64,000 nt of DNA from Candidatus Ribeiella danica (GTDB taxonomy: Bacteria; Chloroflexota; Chloroflexia; Chloroflexales; Roseiflexaceae). The translations under genes and the position numbers were made by a program. The DNA lies in assembly GCA_016717335.1 (NCBI GenBank), contig JADKFS010000001.1:2046001-2110000 (forward strand). Direction: 5' to 3'. Positions 8,456 to 17,791 of the stretch are shown here, in pieces; position 1 is the stretch's first letter, and the number at the start of each line of letters is the position of its first letter. The notes under the pieces are model-generated. The model saw only the letters and a list, made by a program, of their open reading frames with translations. It did not search any database and was not told where the DNA came from.

Positions 8456-11400
8456 GTGCACGTGAAAACTCGCCATGTCCGTCTTCAGCTGCTCGGCGCG
8501 CTGATGATCACGCTGATCGTGCTGGGGCTGGGGCTGCAGCCGACACCGGCCGCGGCCGCGGCGGCACCAGGGGCCGGACTAACCCTGGTGCAATACCGCG
8601 GCCCGGCCCCGTCCACGCGCGCCCCTGCGGCAGCCGCCCTGCAGGAAAGCTGCTCGTCGGGCGCGCACACGCTATCCCACTTCGGAGATCGCGTCTACCC
8701 CGAGATGGGCAACGGCGGCTACACCAGCCTCCACACCGATCTCTACATCAGCTACGACACGGCCACGAACCTGTTCCTGCCCGGCACCCACGCCGATCTC
8801 ACGCAGCAGGCGACGCAGTGCCTGACCGACTTCAGCCTGGACTTCGAGCGGACCAACAGCAACGCCGCCGGCCCGAACTTCACCGTAAGCTCGGTCGCCG
8901 TCGACGGCCAGCCCGCGGCATTTGCGTTCGTCCAGCCCACCTACCCCGGCGACCCGAACGGGCAGGACGACCCGGACCCGCTCGCTCACGCGGTGTCGAA
9001 CGCGAACCCGGTGAGCGCGACGAACCCGAACCCGCCGGCCTGCTCGCCGAGCGCGAGCGGCAACGCGCAGAACGGCACGCAGTGCCCAGCCAACAAGCTG
9101 GTGATCACGCCCGCCAGCCCGATCCCGAGCGGGGCGAGCTTCACCGTCAGCATCGGCTACACCGGCCGGCCGGGCGTGCACGTCGACGGCGACGGCTCGA
9201 CCGAGGGCTGGTTCAGAGTCAACACCACCGCGGCCCCCAACGACGGCAGCTTCGTCACCACCGAGCCGGTCGGGAATATGGCCTGGATGCCGCTCAACAA
9301 TCACCCGAGCGCCAAGCCGACCTACGACATCTACGACACCGTCAACGCCGGCAAGACCGCGATCGCCAACGGCGAGCTGATCACCTCGCAGCTCAGTCCG
9401 CCCACGCCCACATCGGTGAACCCGCCGGACGCCAATTTCCCCGCGGGATCGTGGACCTGGCACTGGCATTCGCCTGAAGGAATCCCGAGCTACCTCGTCA
9501 CGAACAACATCGGCTCGTACGACCTGACGGTGCGGATCAGCGCCATCACCGGCATCCAGTACTACGAGGCAATGGCGAGCGGCCTGACCGCGGCGCGGAA
9601 GACGACCATCAAGGCGGTCCTCGACACGCAGGAGGACATCACACAGTTCCAGGCCCAGTTCAACGGGCCGTTCCCGTTCACGACCAACGGCGTCATCGTC
9701 GCGCTTCCCAGCGTTGGGTTCGCCGAGGAGATGCAGACCAAGATCACCTTCGGCAATGGCGCCACCTCCACGCCGTCGGTGGGCACGTTCCACCACGAGA
9801 ACATGCACCAGTGGTGGGGCGACAATGTCTCGGAGGCCGCGTTCAACCTGACCTTCTGGAAAGAGGGCTGGGCGACCGTAGGCGAGTACCTCAACACCGC
9901 CCGGACCGCGGCGAATGCGGCCGGGGGCCTCGGCACGCCGGCCGGCGACGCCGCCTTCGACGCCAGCCTGAACAACCGGTTCAACACCAACTACAACACG
10001 ACCAGCAACACGTTCTGGACGGTCGCGCCATCGAACCCGACCGTCGCCAACCTGTTCACCACCGCCAACACCTACACCCGCCCCGGCACGGCCTACCTGG
10101 CCCTGCGCCAGATCCTCGGCAAGGCGAACTTCGGCAGCGCCATGCGGCAGATCCAGACGCAGTACGGCGGCGGCTCGATCACCGAGGCGCAGCTGGAGGC
10201 GGTGTTCCACCAGTGGATGCCGGACCAGAGCCCGGCGTGCAGCACGCGGCTCGACCAGTTCTTCACGCAGTGGTTCGACACCGCCTACCCCAGCGGCGGC
10301 GGGGCCAACAAGCCGCAGATCACCGGCCCCGGCCTGGCGGGCGCGGGCTTCGGCTGCGGGCAGGCGATCCAGATCGCGACGCACGCGCCCGCGAGCGCGA
10401 CCTACGGCGCCAGCTTCACGGTCGCGGCCACCGGCGGCGGCTCGGGCAACCCGGTGACCTTCAGCAGCGCCGGATCGTGCACCAACGTCGGCGCCGCGTT
10501 CACGATGACAAGCGGGACGGGCGCGTGCACCGTCAGGTACGACCAGGCCGGCAGCGGGTTCTACGCCGCCGCGCCCCAGCTCACCGAGATGGTGGCGGCG
10601 CAGAAGGCGGGCCAGACGATCGACTTCCCGCCGATCCCCGGCAAGACCTACGGCGACGCGGACTTCGCCCCGAGCGCGACAGCCTCCTCGGGCCTGGCGG
10701 TCTCGTACAGCGCCGCGGGCAGCTGCGCGATCGTCGGCGGCATGGTCCACATCAGCGGCGCGGGCTCCTGCGCGGTGACCGCATCGCAGCCCGGTAACAG
10801 CAACTATAGCGCGGCGCCGGACGTCGCCCAGTCGTTCGACATCGCGAAGGCCGGCCAGACGATCGCGTTCGGCCCGCTTGCGCCGAAGACCTTCGCCGAC
10901 CCGCCCTTCGGCGTCGGCGCGAGCGCCTCTTCAGGGCTCCCGGTGAGCTTTAGCGCGGCCGGCAGCTGCACTGTTTCGGGGAGCACGGTGACGCTGACCG
11001 GCGTGGGCAGCTGCACGATCACCGCATCCCAACCGGGCGACGACAACTACAACCCCGCGCCCGACGTGGCGCGAACGTTCAGCACCGCCAGCGCGGCGAC
11101 CACCACCACCGTGTCGGCGAATCCGGCGAGTGTCCAGTACAGCGACGCGACGACGCTCAGAGCGGTGGTCAGCCCGGCCAGCGCCAATGGCGACACGGCG
11201 ACGGGCGCGGTCGAGTTCTTCATCAACGGCGTCTCGGTCGGCTCCGCGCCGATCGACGCCAGCGGCGTGGCGATCGGGTCCACCACCATCGCCTACGCGC
11301 CCGGGAGCTACAGCGTGACAGCCACGTTCACCAGCTCCAGCGCGAACTTTGCGGGCAGCAGCGGCGGCCCGGCGGCCCTGACCGTGACCCAAGAGGACGC

Positions 11401-12235
11401 GCGGGCGACGTACAGCGGCAACAGCCTGTTCTGGACGTCGTCGGCGACCAGCACGAGCGCGAATGTGACACTCTCCGCGACGATCCAGGACATCACGGCT
11501 GCCGACCCAGCCTCCGATGGCAGCGCGGGCGACATCCGCAACGCCAGGGTGACCTTCATCAACCGCGATACCAACACCCCCTTCACGAACTGTTCGAACC
11601 TGCCGATCGGACTGGTCGGCGCCGGCGACGCCAAGACCGGCGCGGCGACCTGCAGCACCACGCTGTCGGCGGGCAATACCGGCGCAACCCAGTACACCGT
11701 CGGCTTCATCGTGAGCGGCTACTACGCTCGGAACGCGTCCACCGACAACGACGTGATCACCGTGGCCCAGCCGCTGACGTCCAGCTTCATCACCGGCGGC
11801 GGCTCGCTGCTGCTGAGCAGCTCGTCCGGGCTCAAGCCCGGCACGCCCGGCAGCAAGAGCAACTTCGGCTTCAACGTCAAGTACAACAAGAGCGGCACGA
11901 ACCTGCAGGGCAGCGTCAACATCATCGTGCGCAGCGGCGGCCGGGTCTACCAGATCAAGGGCAACGCGATCTCCTCGCTGGGCGTGGCTAAGCCGAAGGC
12001 CAACTTCACAGGCAAGGCCAGCATCCAGGACATCACCAACCCGCTGAGCCCGAGCGCGGTCGACGGCAACGCCACGCTGCAGCTGTGGATGACCGACAAC
12101 GGCGAGCCGGGCAGCATGGACACGCTCGGCATCCAGGTGCTCAACAAGAGCGGCGGCACGTGGTTCTCGAGCAACTGGAGCGGCACCAAGACCGTCGAGC
12201 AGGCCCTCGGCGGCGGCAACCTGTCGGTGCGATAG
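8456..12235 (+). CDS. Secreted M1-family (aminopeptidase-like) metallopeptidase
   Basis: A 1259-residue exported protein with a GTG start at 8456 preceded by AAAGGA. A signal peptide runs to an Ala-rich site near residue 36. An M1-type domain covers roughly 45-640 and has HENMH with His447, Glu448 and His451, and the distal zinc ligand Glu470 in WKEGW. That is exactly the HExxH-x18-E spacing of M1 peptidases. After it come three repeats built on KAGQTI and SCxVTASQPGxxNYxAAP (about 640-880), of the MBG/Ig-like type, then an Ig-like domain (about 880-980) and the C-terminal domain shared with the preceding metzincin (about 1000-1259). It probably trims extracellular peptides. Its position suggests a functional pair with the upstream protease. 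Confidence 0.8.
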   Translation: MHVKTRHVRLQLLGALMITLIVLGLGLQPTPAAAAAAPGAGLTLVQYRGPAPSTRAPAAAALQESCSSGAHTLSHFGDRVYPEMGNGGYTSLHTDLYISYDTATNLFLPGTHADLTQQATQCLTDFSLDFERTNSNAAGPNFTVSSVAVDGQPAAFAFVQPTYPGDPNGQDDPDPLAHAVSNANPVSATNPNPPACSPSASGNAQNGTQCPANKLVITPASPIPSGASFTVSIGYTGRPGVHVDGDGSTEGWFRVNTTAAPNDGSFVTTEPVGNMAWMPLNNHPSAKPTYDIYDTVNAGKTAIANGELITSQLSPPTPTSVNPPDANFPAGSWTWHWHSPEGIPSYLVTNNIGSYDLTVRISAITGIQYYEAMASGLTAARKTTIKAVLDTQEDITQFQAQFNGPFPFTTNGVIVALPSVGFAEEMQTKITFGNGATSTPSVGTFHHENMHQWWGDNVSEAAFNLTFWKEGWATVGEYLNTARTAANAAGGLGTPAGDAAFDASLNNRFNTNYNTTSNTFWTVAPSNPTVANLFTTANTYTRPGTAYLALRQILGKANFGSAMRQIQTQYGGGSITEAQLEAVFHQWMPDQSPACSTRLDQFFTQWFDTAYPSGGGANKPQITGPGLAGAGFGCGQAIQIATHAPASATYGASFTVAATGGGSGNPVTFSSAGSCTNVGAAFTMTSGTGACTVRYDQAGSGFYAAAPQLTEMVAAQKAGQTIDFPPIPGKTYGDADFAPSATASSGLAVSYSAAGSCAIVGGMVHISGAGSCAVTASQPGNSNYSAAPDVAQSFDIAKAGQTIAFGPLAPKTFADPPFGVGASASSGLPVSFSAAGSCTVSGSTVTLTGVGSCTITASQPGDDNYNPAPDVARTFSTASAATTTTVSANPASVQYSDATTLRAVVSPASANGDTATGAVEFFINGVSVGSAPIDASGVAIGSTTIAYAPGSYSVTATFTSSSANFAGSSGGPAALTVTQEDARATYSGNSLFWTSSATSTSANVTLSATIQDITAADPASDGSAGDIRNARVTFINRDTNTPFTNCSNLPIGLVGAGDAKTGAATCSTTLSAGNTGATQYTVGFIVSGYYARNASTDNDVITVAQPLTSSFITGGGSLLLSSSSGLKPGTPGSKSNFGFNVKYNKSGTNLQGSVNIIVRSGGRVYQIKGNAISSLGVAKPKANFTGKASIQDITNPLSPSAVDGNATLQLWMTDNGEPGSMDTLGIQVLNKSGGTWFSSNWSGTKTVEQALGGGNLSVR

Positions 12236-12307
12236 GCACACGAGCGGGGCGGAGCCGGGCCGTAAGGGTTCACTCCGTCTCGCGCCGCACTAGTCGTAAT
12301 TATGAGG

Positions 12308-12338
12308 GGTGGGGTCAAAGACCTTGCATCAGCCCTGG
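12308..12338. repeat. Dispersed GGGGTC element, copy 1
   Basis: A 31-bp sequence containing GGTC-AAA-GACC and then TTGCA and AGCCCTGG. It recurs at 44492-44524 with two extra A bases and a two-base change. Both copies lie a short way upstream of a promoter-like -10 box. Confidence 0.5.
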
Positions 12339-12357
12339 CTAAAGCGGCGCGCGACTT

Positions 12358-12385
12358 TCGTTTTTAGCGCAGCGCGTTATAATAG
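12358..12385 (+). promoter_or_regulatory. Promoter-like repeat with TATAAT
   Basis: TTCGTTTTT, then AGCGCAGCGCG, then TATAAT at 12378-12383. The same arrangement recurs at 17075-17101 (TATAGT) and 40029-40056 (TACAAT). Here it lies about 100 bp before the MTHFR-like gene. There is no good -35 at 17 bp, so activity is inferred from the -10 and its recurrence. Confidence 0.4.
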
Positions 12386-12486
12386 TCTCGGCCGCCGGCT
12401 CGCCGCACCGCGGGGAGCAGGACGACCATCGACGCTCTGTGACGTGGGACGGCCTCTGCTGCAGCACATCAAAGGATGACGCGACG

Positions 12487-13473
12487 ATGATCAGCCCCCT
12501 GACTCTCCAAGCCCGGCTGCTCGACCCGCAGCACTTCGTGACGCTCTACGGCGCGACGCCGCCGCGGGCGGACAGCCAGCCCGACGCCGTCGCGCGCGCG
12601 GCCGAGAAGCTCGCCGCGCGCGCGCGCCACCTGCCGCTCGACGGCTTGGTGGTCTACGATGTCCAGGATGAGACCGAGCGGACGGCTGAGCCGCGCCCGT
12701 TTCCCTTTCTGCCGACAATGGAGCCGCGCACCTATGCCCGCATGCTCCAGGATCTCACCGAGATGCCGGCTATCACCTACAAGAGCGTCGGCGCGCTGAC
12801 CGAGACGAGCTGGCCGGACTGGCTGAGCGAGACCCGCCAGGACTACGGGATCAGCTACCTCACGCTGGTCGGCGCATCCAGCCCCAACCCGCCGCCCGAC
12901 GCGCTGCCGGTCGACCGGGCGCTGCAGATCGCCGCCGCGCACGCCGGGAGCTTTACGCTCGGCGGCGTGGTCATTGCCGAGCGCCACTCGCCGGCCTACG
13001 ACGAGAGCCGGAGGCTGCTGCACAAGGCCGAGCAGGGCTGTCGCTTCTTTATCTCGCAGGTTGTGTACCACGCCGACGCGACCATCCGGCTGCTCACCAG
13101 CTACGCCGAGGATTGCCGCCGCCTGGGCGTGGCGCCGCGGCGCATCATGCTCACCTTTTCGCCGTGCGGCCGGCCCAGGACGATCGAGTTCCTCAAGTGG
13201 CTCGGCGTCGCGATCGCGCCGGCGACCGAGCAGGCGCTCCTGGCGGACCCGGCGTCGTTCACACGATCCATCCAGATCTGCCGCGATAACCTGCGGGCGA
13301 TCCTCGACCAGGTCGACGTCGAGGCCATCCCGCTCGGGATCAATATCGAGAGCGTCTCGATCCACAAGGACGAGATCGAGGCCTCCGTCGACCTCGTTCA
13401 CACGCTGTACGACGTGGCCCAGAGCTACGGGCTCGACCGCGGGCGGCACGAGTGCGCCGCGCAGCGCTCCTAA
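12487..13473 (+). CDS. Methylenetetrahydrofolate reductase-like protein
   Basis: A 328-residue cytoplasmic protein with TIM-barrel landmarks of the MetF family: DGLVVYDVQDE early, LGGVVIAERH near residue 160, then KAEQGCRFFISQVVYHAD, the barrel strand that in MetF contributes to flavin and folate binding, and LTFSPCGRP. The C-terminal barrel strand GINIESVSI is kept. It is slightly longer than E. coli MetF and diverged, so it may use another one-carbon carrier or only bind flavin. AAAGGA lies 10 bp before ATG 12487; an upstream GTG at 12439 is less likely. A 23-bp perfect hairpin follows the stop. Confidence 0.6.
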   Translation: MISPLTLQARLLDPQHFVTLYGATPPRADSQPDAVARAAEKLAARARHLPLDGLVVYDVQDETERTAEPRPFPFLPTMEPRTYARMLQDLTEMPAITYKSVGALTETSWPDWLSETRQDYGISYLTLVGASSPNPPPDALPVDRALQIAAAHAGSFTLGGVVIAERHSPAYDESRRLLHKAEQGCRFFISQVVYHADATIRLLTSYAEDCRRLGVAPRRIMLTFSPCGRPRTIEFLKWLGVAIAPATEQALLADPASFTRSIQICRDNLRAILDQVDVEAIPLGINIESVSIHKDEIEASVDLVHTLYDVAQSYGLDRGRHECAAQRS

Positions 13474-13474
13474 G

Positions 13475-13523
13475 CGCTGGGGAGGTCTGGAGGGGCCTTC
13501 GGCCCCTCCAGACCTCCCCAGCG
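13475..13523. terminator. 23-bp perfect hairpin between convergent genes
   Basis: Bases 13475-13497 pair perfectly with 13501-13523 around a TTC loop. The core is GGGGCC-TTC-GGCCCC. It lies between the ends of the MTHFR-like gene (plus) and the histidine kinase (minus), so it can act on both strands. Its right flank AGCGGAACAGT is repeated exactly at the hairpin near 59810, which marks a shared repeat unit. Confidence 0.6.
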
Positions 13524-13576
13524 GAACAGTGAGGTATTCGCGCAATTCGCGGATTCTTGGCAGCATCCGCGTCGGC

Positions 13577-16168
13577 TCAGGCCTGTCGATCGTGGCTGTA
13601 GTCCCGCGCGAGCGGTAGCACGATCGTGAAGGTGCTGCCCTGGCCCTCGGCGCTCTCGACCGTGACGCGCCCGCCGTGCAGCGACACAATCTCGCTGACC
13701 ACATATAGCCCGATGCCCAGCCCGCTGATGTGCTCCTGGTCGGCGTTCGGCGCGCGGTAGAACTGCTCGAACAGGTGTGGCAGCGCCTCCTGGGGAATGC
13801 CGATCCCGCGGTCGGTGACGGCCACGCAGGCTATTGCGCCCTGCCTGCTCACATGGATCGTCACCTCGCTCCCGGCCGGGCTGTACTTCACCGCGTTCCC
13901 GATCAGGTTCTGCAGCACCTGCTCCAGGCGCAGCGCATCCCCGGCGATCGGCAGCTGCGTCGCCGCCCCGGATCGCACCAGCGTATGGCTGGCGACGACC
14001 GGCCCTAGCTCGTCGATCACCCGGTCGATCACGTCGTTCAGGTCGAGCAGCGCGACCTCCAGGGTCAGCCGCCCTTGCTGCAGCCGCGAGACGTTCAGGA
14101 GGTCGCCGATCAGCTTGTTCAGCCGCAGCGACTGGGACACGACGATGTCGAGCGATTGCTGGTCGCGCGGGTTGAGTGTTCCCGCGCGGGTGGCCCGTCG
14201 CTGCAGCAGCTGCGCCTGGCCGAGCAGCGACGTGAGAGGAGTTCGAAGCTCGTGGGCCGCGACGGAGAAGAACATGTCGCGCATCTCGATCGCCTGCTCG
14301 CGCGCCAGGGCGGTTGTGGTCAGCTCCTCGCGCATCTGTCCGAAGGCCGTGGCGAGCTGCGCCACCTCGGTGGTGGTGGTCTGCGGCAGCGGCGCGGTCG
14401 CGTCGCCCTTGGTGAATCGCTCCACCGCGCCGGCGAGCGCGTACAGCGGGGCGGTCAGCCGCCGCGCCAGCGCGATGCCGATCACCAGCGCCGCGCCGAC
14501 GATCGCCAGCAGCACGCCGAACGCGACCTCGCGCGCGGTTTGCACGCCGGCGAGCGCGCCGGAGGCCGCCCCCTCGACCACCACCCCCCACCCGAGGTCC
14601 GGCACCAGGGCATAGCCGGCCAGCCGCGCGCTCGGCGATTCGCCGTAGCGCAGCGCGCCCGCGCCCCCGCCGCTGGCCCGCAGCGCCGCGATCGGCGGCG
14701 CGCTCGCTAGATCGGTGAGGGAGGCCATCAGCTCTGCGTCGGGGTGCGCGATCACACGATTCTGCTCGTCGACGACATAGATCACGCGCTCGCTGGCGGT
14801 GCTGCTCGGGAGCGCGATATGCGCTGTGAGGCGCGCCGTATTCAGATCGCAGACGATCACGCCATCCTGCGCGCCGCCCGGCCCGGGGATCGGGGCGCCA
14901 AACGCCAGGGTCGGCCGGCCCGAGCCGGGCGCGGGCTGGAGCGCGAGCGCGGGCCGCAGCGTGCGGCGAACCTCAGCGACGACGGGCGCGTCGTCGCGAC
15001 CGGCCGGGGGCGCGCCGTCGCTCCGGGCGATCGGGCGCCCGGCGGCGTCGAACGCGCCGCAGCTGTCGAAGTCGGGGTAGAGCGCCTGGAACGCCTGCAA
15101 CTGCTCGCGCTGGGCCTGCGGGGCCACGCGCCAGCCCGCGAACTGCAGCGCCAACGCTGCCACGGCGCTCTTCTGCAGGCGCGCGTAGTTGCCGACATCC
15201 TGCGCCATGCTGGCGGCGAGAGTCTGCTGGTTCACCAGCGCCTGGTCGAGCGCGATGCGCTCCTCCTGGTCGGTGATGACGGCGACGGTGAGCGTCAGCG
15301 GCACCGCCGCCAAAGCGGCAAGCGCCAGCCCCAGGCGCAATCGCAGCGACGAGGCGTCGAGCCAGGCCAGCGGCTGGCTCAGCCAGGGCAGCAGGAGCAG
15401 CAGGATGCCGAACCCGCCGTAGAACATGATGCCGGTGATGCCGCGGTTCGGCACCGACACGAGCGCCATATAGCACAGGAACGCGAGCGCGACCAGCGCG
15501 TGGGCCGACCACTCCAGCAGCGGCAGCCGGGCTCGGCGGACCTGCGCCGTGATCAGGAGCACCCCGCTCGACAGAAACGCCAGGCCGAACCAGAGCAGGT
15601 GCGGGCGCACCCGGTCGTAGATCGCGAGCTGGAATTGCCCCGGCAGCAGCAGCATCACCAGGCCGTTGCTGACGGCGCACAGCGCGATCAGGATGGCGAA
15701 CATGTCGCCGTCCATGCGCGGCCCGGGCCAGCCGTACACGGGCAGCACAGCTGCGGCGATCGTCCCGAGCCCGAGCACCAGATAGATCGGCCAGCCGCTC
15801 CACGTCCCGGTGCGGAGCAGCATGAAGGCGTAGAACAGGAGCGCCGAACCGGCCACCCCATGAGCGGCGATCACCAGGCTGTGCCGCGGCTGGAGCGCCG
15901 CCGCCCCGACCAGGCCGATCCCGGCCGCCAGGTAGATGCCGCCGGCCCACGGCAGGGATGGCCGGATAAGGCTGAACGACGGCGAGCTGAACTGGTGCGG
16001 CACGATGCACATCAGCGCGCCGACGACCAGGCAGAAGCAGCCAATCGCCCACTGCAGCGTCAGAACCCGCAGATAGCGCCGGCGCTCGACGCCGCCCCGC
16101 GCCTGAGCAGCGCTGCGGTCGCCTGCGCCGTCGGCCTGCCCTGCCGCCACCGATGATGCACTGCGCAT
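13577..16168 (-). CDS. Membrane sensor histidine kinase (multi-TM, cache-like, HAMP)
   Basis: An 863-residue kinase. The first 300 residues hold about eight hydrophobic helices. A periplasmic cache-like sensor region follows (about 310-560), then one membrane helix, HAMP (EVAQLATAFGQM), a HisKA dimerisation domain with phosphorylatable His639 in FFSVAAHELRTPLTS, and a HATPase domain with N box NLIGNAVKYSP, G1 DRGIGIP and G2 GLGIGLY. The ATG at 16168 has GGGAG 8 bp upstream; an ATG at 16183 is also open. It starts about 18 bp after the TIR gene, so the two are co-transcribed. No response regulator is adjacent, so the partner of the kinase is unknown. The input ligand cannot be read. Confidence 0.85.
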   Translation of the reverse strand: MRSASSVAAGQADGAGDRSAAQARGGVERRRYLRVLTLQWAIGCFCLVVGALMCIVPHQFSSPSFSLIRPSLPWAGGIYLAAGIGLVGAAALQPRHSLVIAAHGVAGSALLFYAFMLLRTGTWSGWPIYLVLGLGTIAAAVLPVYGWPGPRMDGDMFAILIALCAVSNGLVMLLLPGQFQLAIYDRVRPHLLWFGLAFLSSGVLLITAQVRRARLPLLEWSAHALVALAFLCYMALVSVPNRGITGIMFYGGFGILLLLLPWLSQPLAWLDASSLRLRLGLALAALAAVPLTLTVAVITDQEERIALDQALVNQQTLAASMAQDVGNYARLQKSAVAALALQFAGWRVAPQAQREQLQAFQALYPDFDSCGAFDAAGRPIARSDGAPPAGRDDAPVVAEVRRTLRPALALQPAPGSGRPTLAFGAPIPGPGGAQDGVIVCDLNTARLTAHIALPSSTASERVIYVVDEQNRVIAHPDAELMASLTDLASAPPIAALRASGGGAGALRYGESPSARLAGYALVPDLGWGVVVEGAASGALAGVQTAREVAFGVLLAIVGAALVIGIALARRLTAPLYALAGAVERFTKGDATAPLPQTTTTEVAQLATAFGQMREELTTTALAREQAIEMRDMFFSVAAHELRTPLTSLLGQAQLLQRRATRAGTLNPRDQQSLDIVVSQSLRLNKLIGDLLNVSRLQQGRLTLEVALLDLNDVIDRVIDELGPVVASHTLVRSGAATQLPIAGDALRLEQVLQNLIGNAVKYSPAGSEVTIHVSRQGAIACVAVTDRGIGIPQEALPHLFEQFYRAPNADQEHISGLGIGLYVVSEIVSLHGGRVTVESAEGQGSTFTIVLPLARDYSHDRQA

Positions 16169-16186
16169 CGTCCACGCTCCCATACG

Positions 16187-16879
16187 CTACCGATAGCCGC
16201 CGGCCTGCGAGTCTAGCTGCTGCTCCAGCGCCGCGATATCGCGCTCCAGATCCTGGATCTCGATTCTGATCGATGGGTCGCCGCTGATTCCGTAGGTCGC
16301 CTCCTGCAGCCGGCGCTCGTGCAGCCGGCGCTGCTTGGCCTGGATCAGCTCGCGCAGCCGGCCAGGCTCCTCGACGGGCGCGGCCGGGCGGGGGTCGGGC
16401 GCCGGCGCGGGCGGCGCGACGACAACCGGCCGGCCGGCAGGCCGCCCCGGCGCCGTTCGGCGGATCGCGCGGATGACCTTGCTCAGCTCGGCCTCGGCGC
16501 CCTCCGCGCCGGTGAGGTTGGCGTAGGTCAGGATGCTGATGCGCGCGGGGATCGTGCAGCGCTCGCGCAGGAGCGGCAGCGTGCGCTGGCGCAGCCCGAT
16601 CGGGTCGCTTGTCTGCGCCAGCAGCGACTCGAAGTTAGTCCACTCGCTCGCCACCCATGCCGGCGTCAGCACCAGCAGCACGTGGCGGCTGGCTGCGGCG
16701 GCCTGCTCCATGTTGACCATCGCCGGCACGCCGATCTCGAACGCCTCGTGGTCGATGCAGACGCTCAGGCCGGCGCTCTTGAGCCGCGGGACCAGCCAGC
16801 CGCGCACCCACTCCTTGTCGTTGTGACTGTAGGAAATGAAGACGTCGTAGCTGGCGTCGAGGTCTGCGTCATTCGACAT
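16187..16879 (-). CDS. TIR-domain protein with C-terminal coiled coil
   Basis: A 230-residue protein. An N-terminal TIR domain (about 10-145) shows YDVFISYSHNDKEWV, the BB-loop region HEAFEIG, LLVLTPAWVASEWTNFE with Glu84 at the position of the usual TIR NADase glutamate, and LPLLRERC. A Pro/Ala-rich linker (about 150-175) leads to a charged helical tail with a heptad pattern (RLRELIQAKQRRL, DLERDIAALEQQL). The ATG at 16879 has GGGAG 6 bp upstream, better than an ATG at 16903. It is translated just before a membrane histidine kinase, which suggests a signalling rather than a stand-alone defence role. NADase activity is possible but not shown. Confidence 0.75.
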   Translation of the reverse strand: MSNDADLDASYDVFISYSHNDKEWVRGWLVPRLKSAGLSVCIDHEAFEIGVPAMVNMEQAAAASRHVLLVLTPAWVASEWTNFESLLAQTSDPIGLRQRTLPLLRERCTIPARISILTYANLTGAEGAEAELSKVIRAIRRTAPGRPAGRPVVVAPPAPAPDPRPAAPVEEPGRLRELIQAKQRRLHERRLQEATYGISGDPSIRIEIQDLERDIAALEQQLDSQAGGYR

Positions 16880-17074
16880 CGGCTGCTCCCACACTGCTCT
16901 CATGATGGCGCCTGGGCTTTGTGTGAGCAGAGTATAGCACAGGTGGCATTCGCGCTCTTCCCGGCCGACTCAGCCCAGGCCGGGCAATACCGCCTGCGGA
17001 TCGTGCTGACCAAGGAAGGCTTTGGGCCTCCCGGCGAGGAGTGGCGCAGCCCTCCCCAAAACCCCATCCAAATG

Positions 17075-17101
17075 TTCGTTTTCAGCGCAGCGCGCTATAG
17101 T
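17075..17101 (+). promoter_or_regulatory. Promoter-like repeat with TATAGT
   Basis: TTCGTTTTC, AGCGCAGCGCGC, TATAGT at 17096-17101. It is preceded by CCCTCCCCAAAACCCCA, as is the copy at 40029, so the two are copies of one longer intergenic repeat. Confidence 0.4.
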
Positions 17102-17154
17102 ATGTGCCCCCGCCCGCGGCAGGGGGTGTTCCGGCATAAATCGGTTGTCTTTCC

Positions 17155-17208
17155 TTTCTGAAAAGTTACGACTTCTTTCCGAAAAGTAAAATGCTGGTAT
17201 GCTAGAAT
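17155..17208 (+). promoter_or_regulatory. Direct repeats and extended -10 before orphan gene
   Basis: TTTCTGAAAAGT at 17155-17166 and TTTCCGAAAAGT at 17176-17187 are spaced exactly 21 bp, two helical turns, so a protein could bind both on one face. TGCTAGAAT (17200-17208) downstream is an extended -10. The gene at 17280 follows with GAAAGG near 17262. Confidence 0.5.
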
Positions 17209-17279
17209 AGCCGGGACAATGTTCTACCCACCTGATCTTTATCCCGCCCGACCTGATCGCAGAAAGGTCTAACCACACG

Positions 17280-17747
17280 ATGGATGCTCTTGTGCGCTCG
17301 CTGGAGCAATGCGGGCCGGCGCTAGCTGTCGCTATTGAGGCTCGGCGCGAGCCAGTGTGCGACGCTACGATCGATCGGTTGTCGCTGGCCTTCCCGTCGC
17401 TTTACTACAACCCCGGGCACCCTGACCCGAAGCTGCGGCAGCAGCGGGCCTACCGCGAGGTGGTGTCGCGGTTTCACGGGCTGATCCAGGTGGTGCTGAT
17501 CTGCCGGCTCCCACGCGTGCTTGAGCGAGAGTGCTTCGCGAGCTGGGGCACGCTCCCGTACTTCCCGATCGCCTCCCGCCATCGCTGGGCGATCGCCCAC
17601 TGGTACCTCGCCGCCGTGGGCGCGAATGTGCCGCTCGACCGGGATAGCCGCGGGCTGATCTCCGATCTCGAGCACGCGATCATCGAAGTGGTCAACCACG
17701 CTGAGGGCGCGTCAGCTATGCCGATCTTGACTCTGGCACACTCCTGA
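17280..17747 (+). CDS. Hypothetical protein
   Basis: A 155-residue soluble protein that I do not recognise. It has no signal peptide, no membrane helix and no cofactor motif. It contains aromatic-rich segments such as FPSLYYNPGHPDPKL and RHRWAIAHWYLAAVG, which look like a small helical domain. It is monocistronic: a dedicated regulatory region lies upstream and a strong GC hairpin (17792-17823) downstream. Confidence 0.55.
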   Translation: MDALVRSLEQCGPALAVAIEARREPVCDATIDRLSLAFPSLYYNPGHPDPKLRQQRAYREVVSRFHGLIQVVLICRLPRVLERECFASWGTLPYFPIASRHRWAIAHWYLAAVGANVPLDRDSRGLISDLEHAIIEVVNHAEGASAMPILTLAHS

Positions 17748-17791
17748 TACGGCGCTCGATGAGCCTCAGAGCTGGACTGCTGCCCTTCTCA

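Larger units (their letters stand above)
16880..17279. other. 400-bp regulatory spacer
   Basis: The spacer lies between the divergent TIR gene and the orphan gene at 17280. It holds a degenerate CCCTCCCCAAAACCCC element and a promoter-like repeat (17075-17101), then a 12-bp direct repeat and an extended -10 box nearer the orphan gene. No gene is visible. Confidence 0.4.

Noticed and set aside
5714..8476. 920-codon frame on the minus strand
   Set aside because: It is Arg/Ala/Gly-rich and antisense to the metzincin gene, typical of a high-GC shadow frame.
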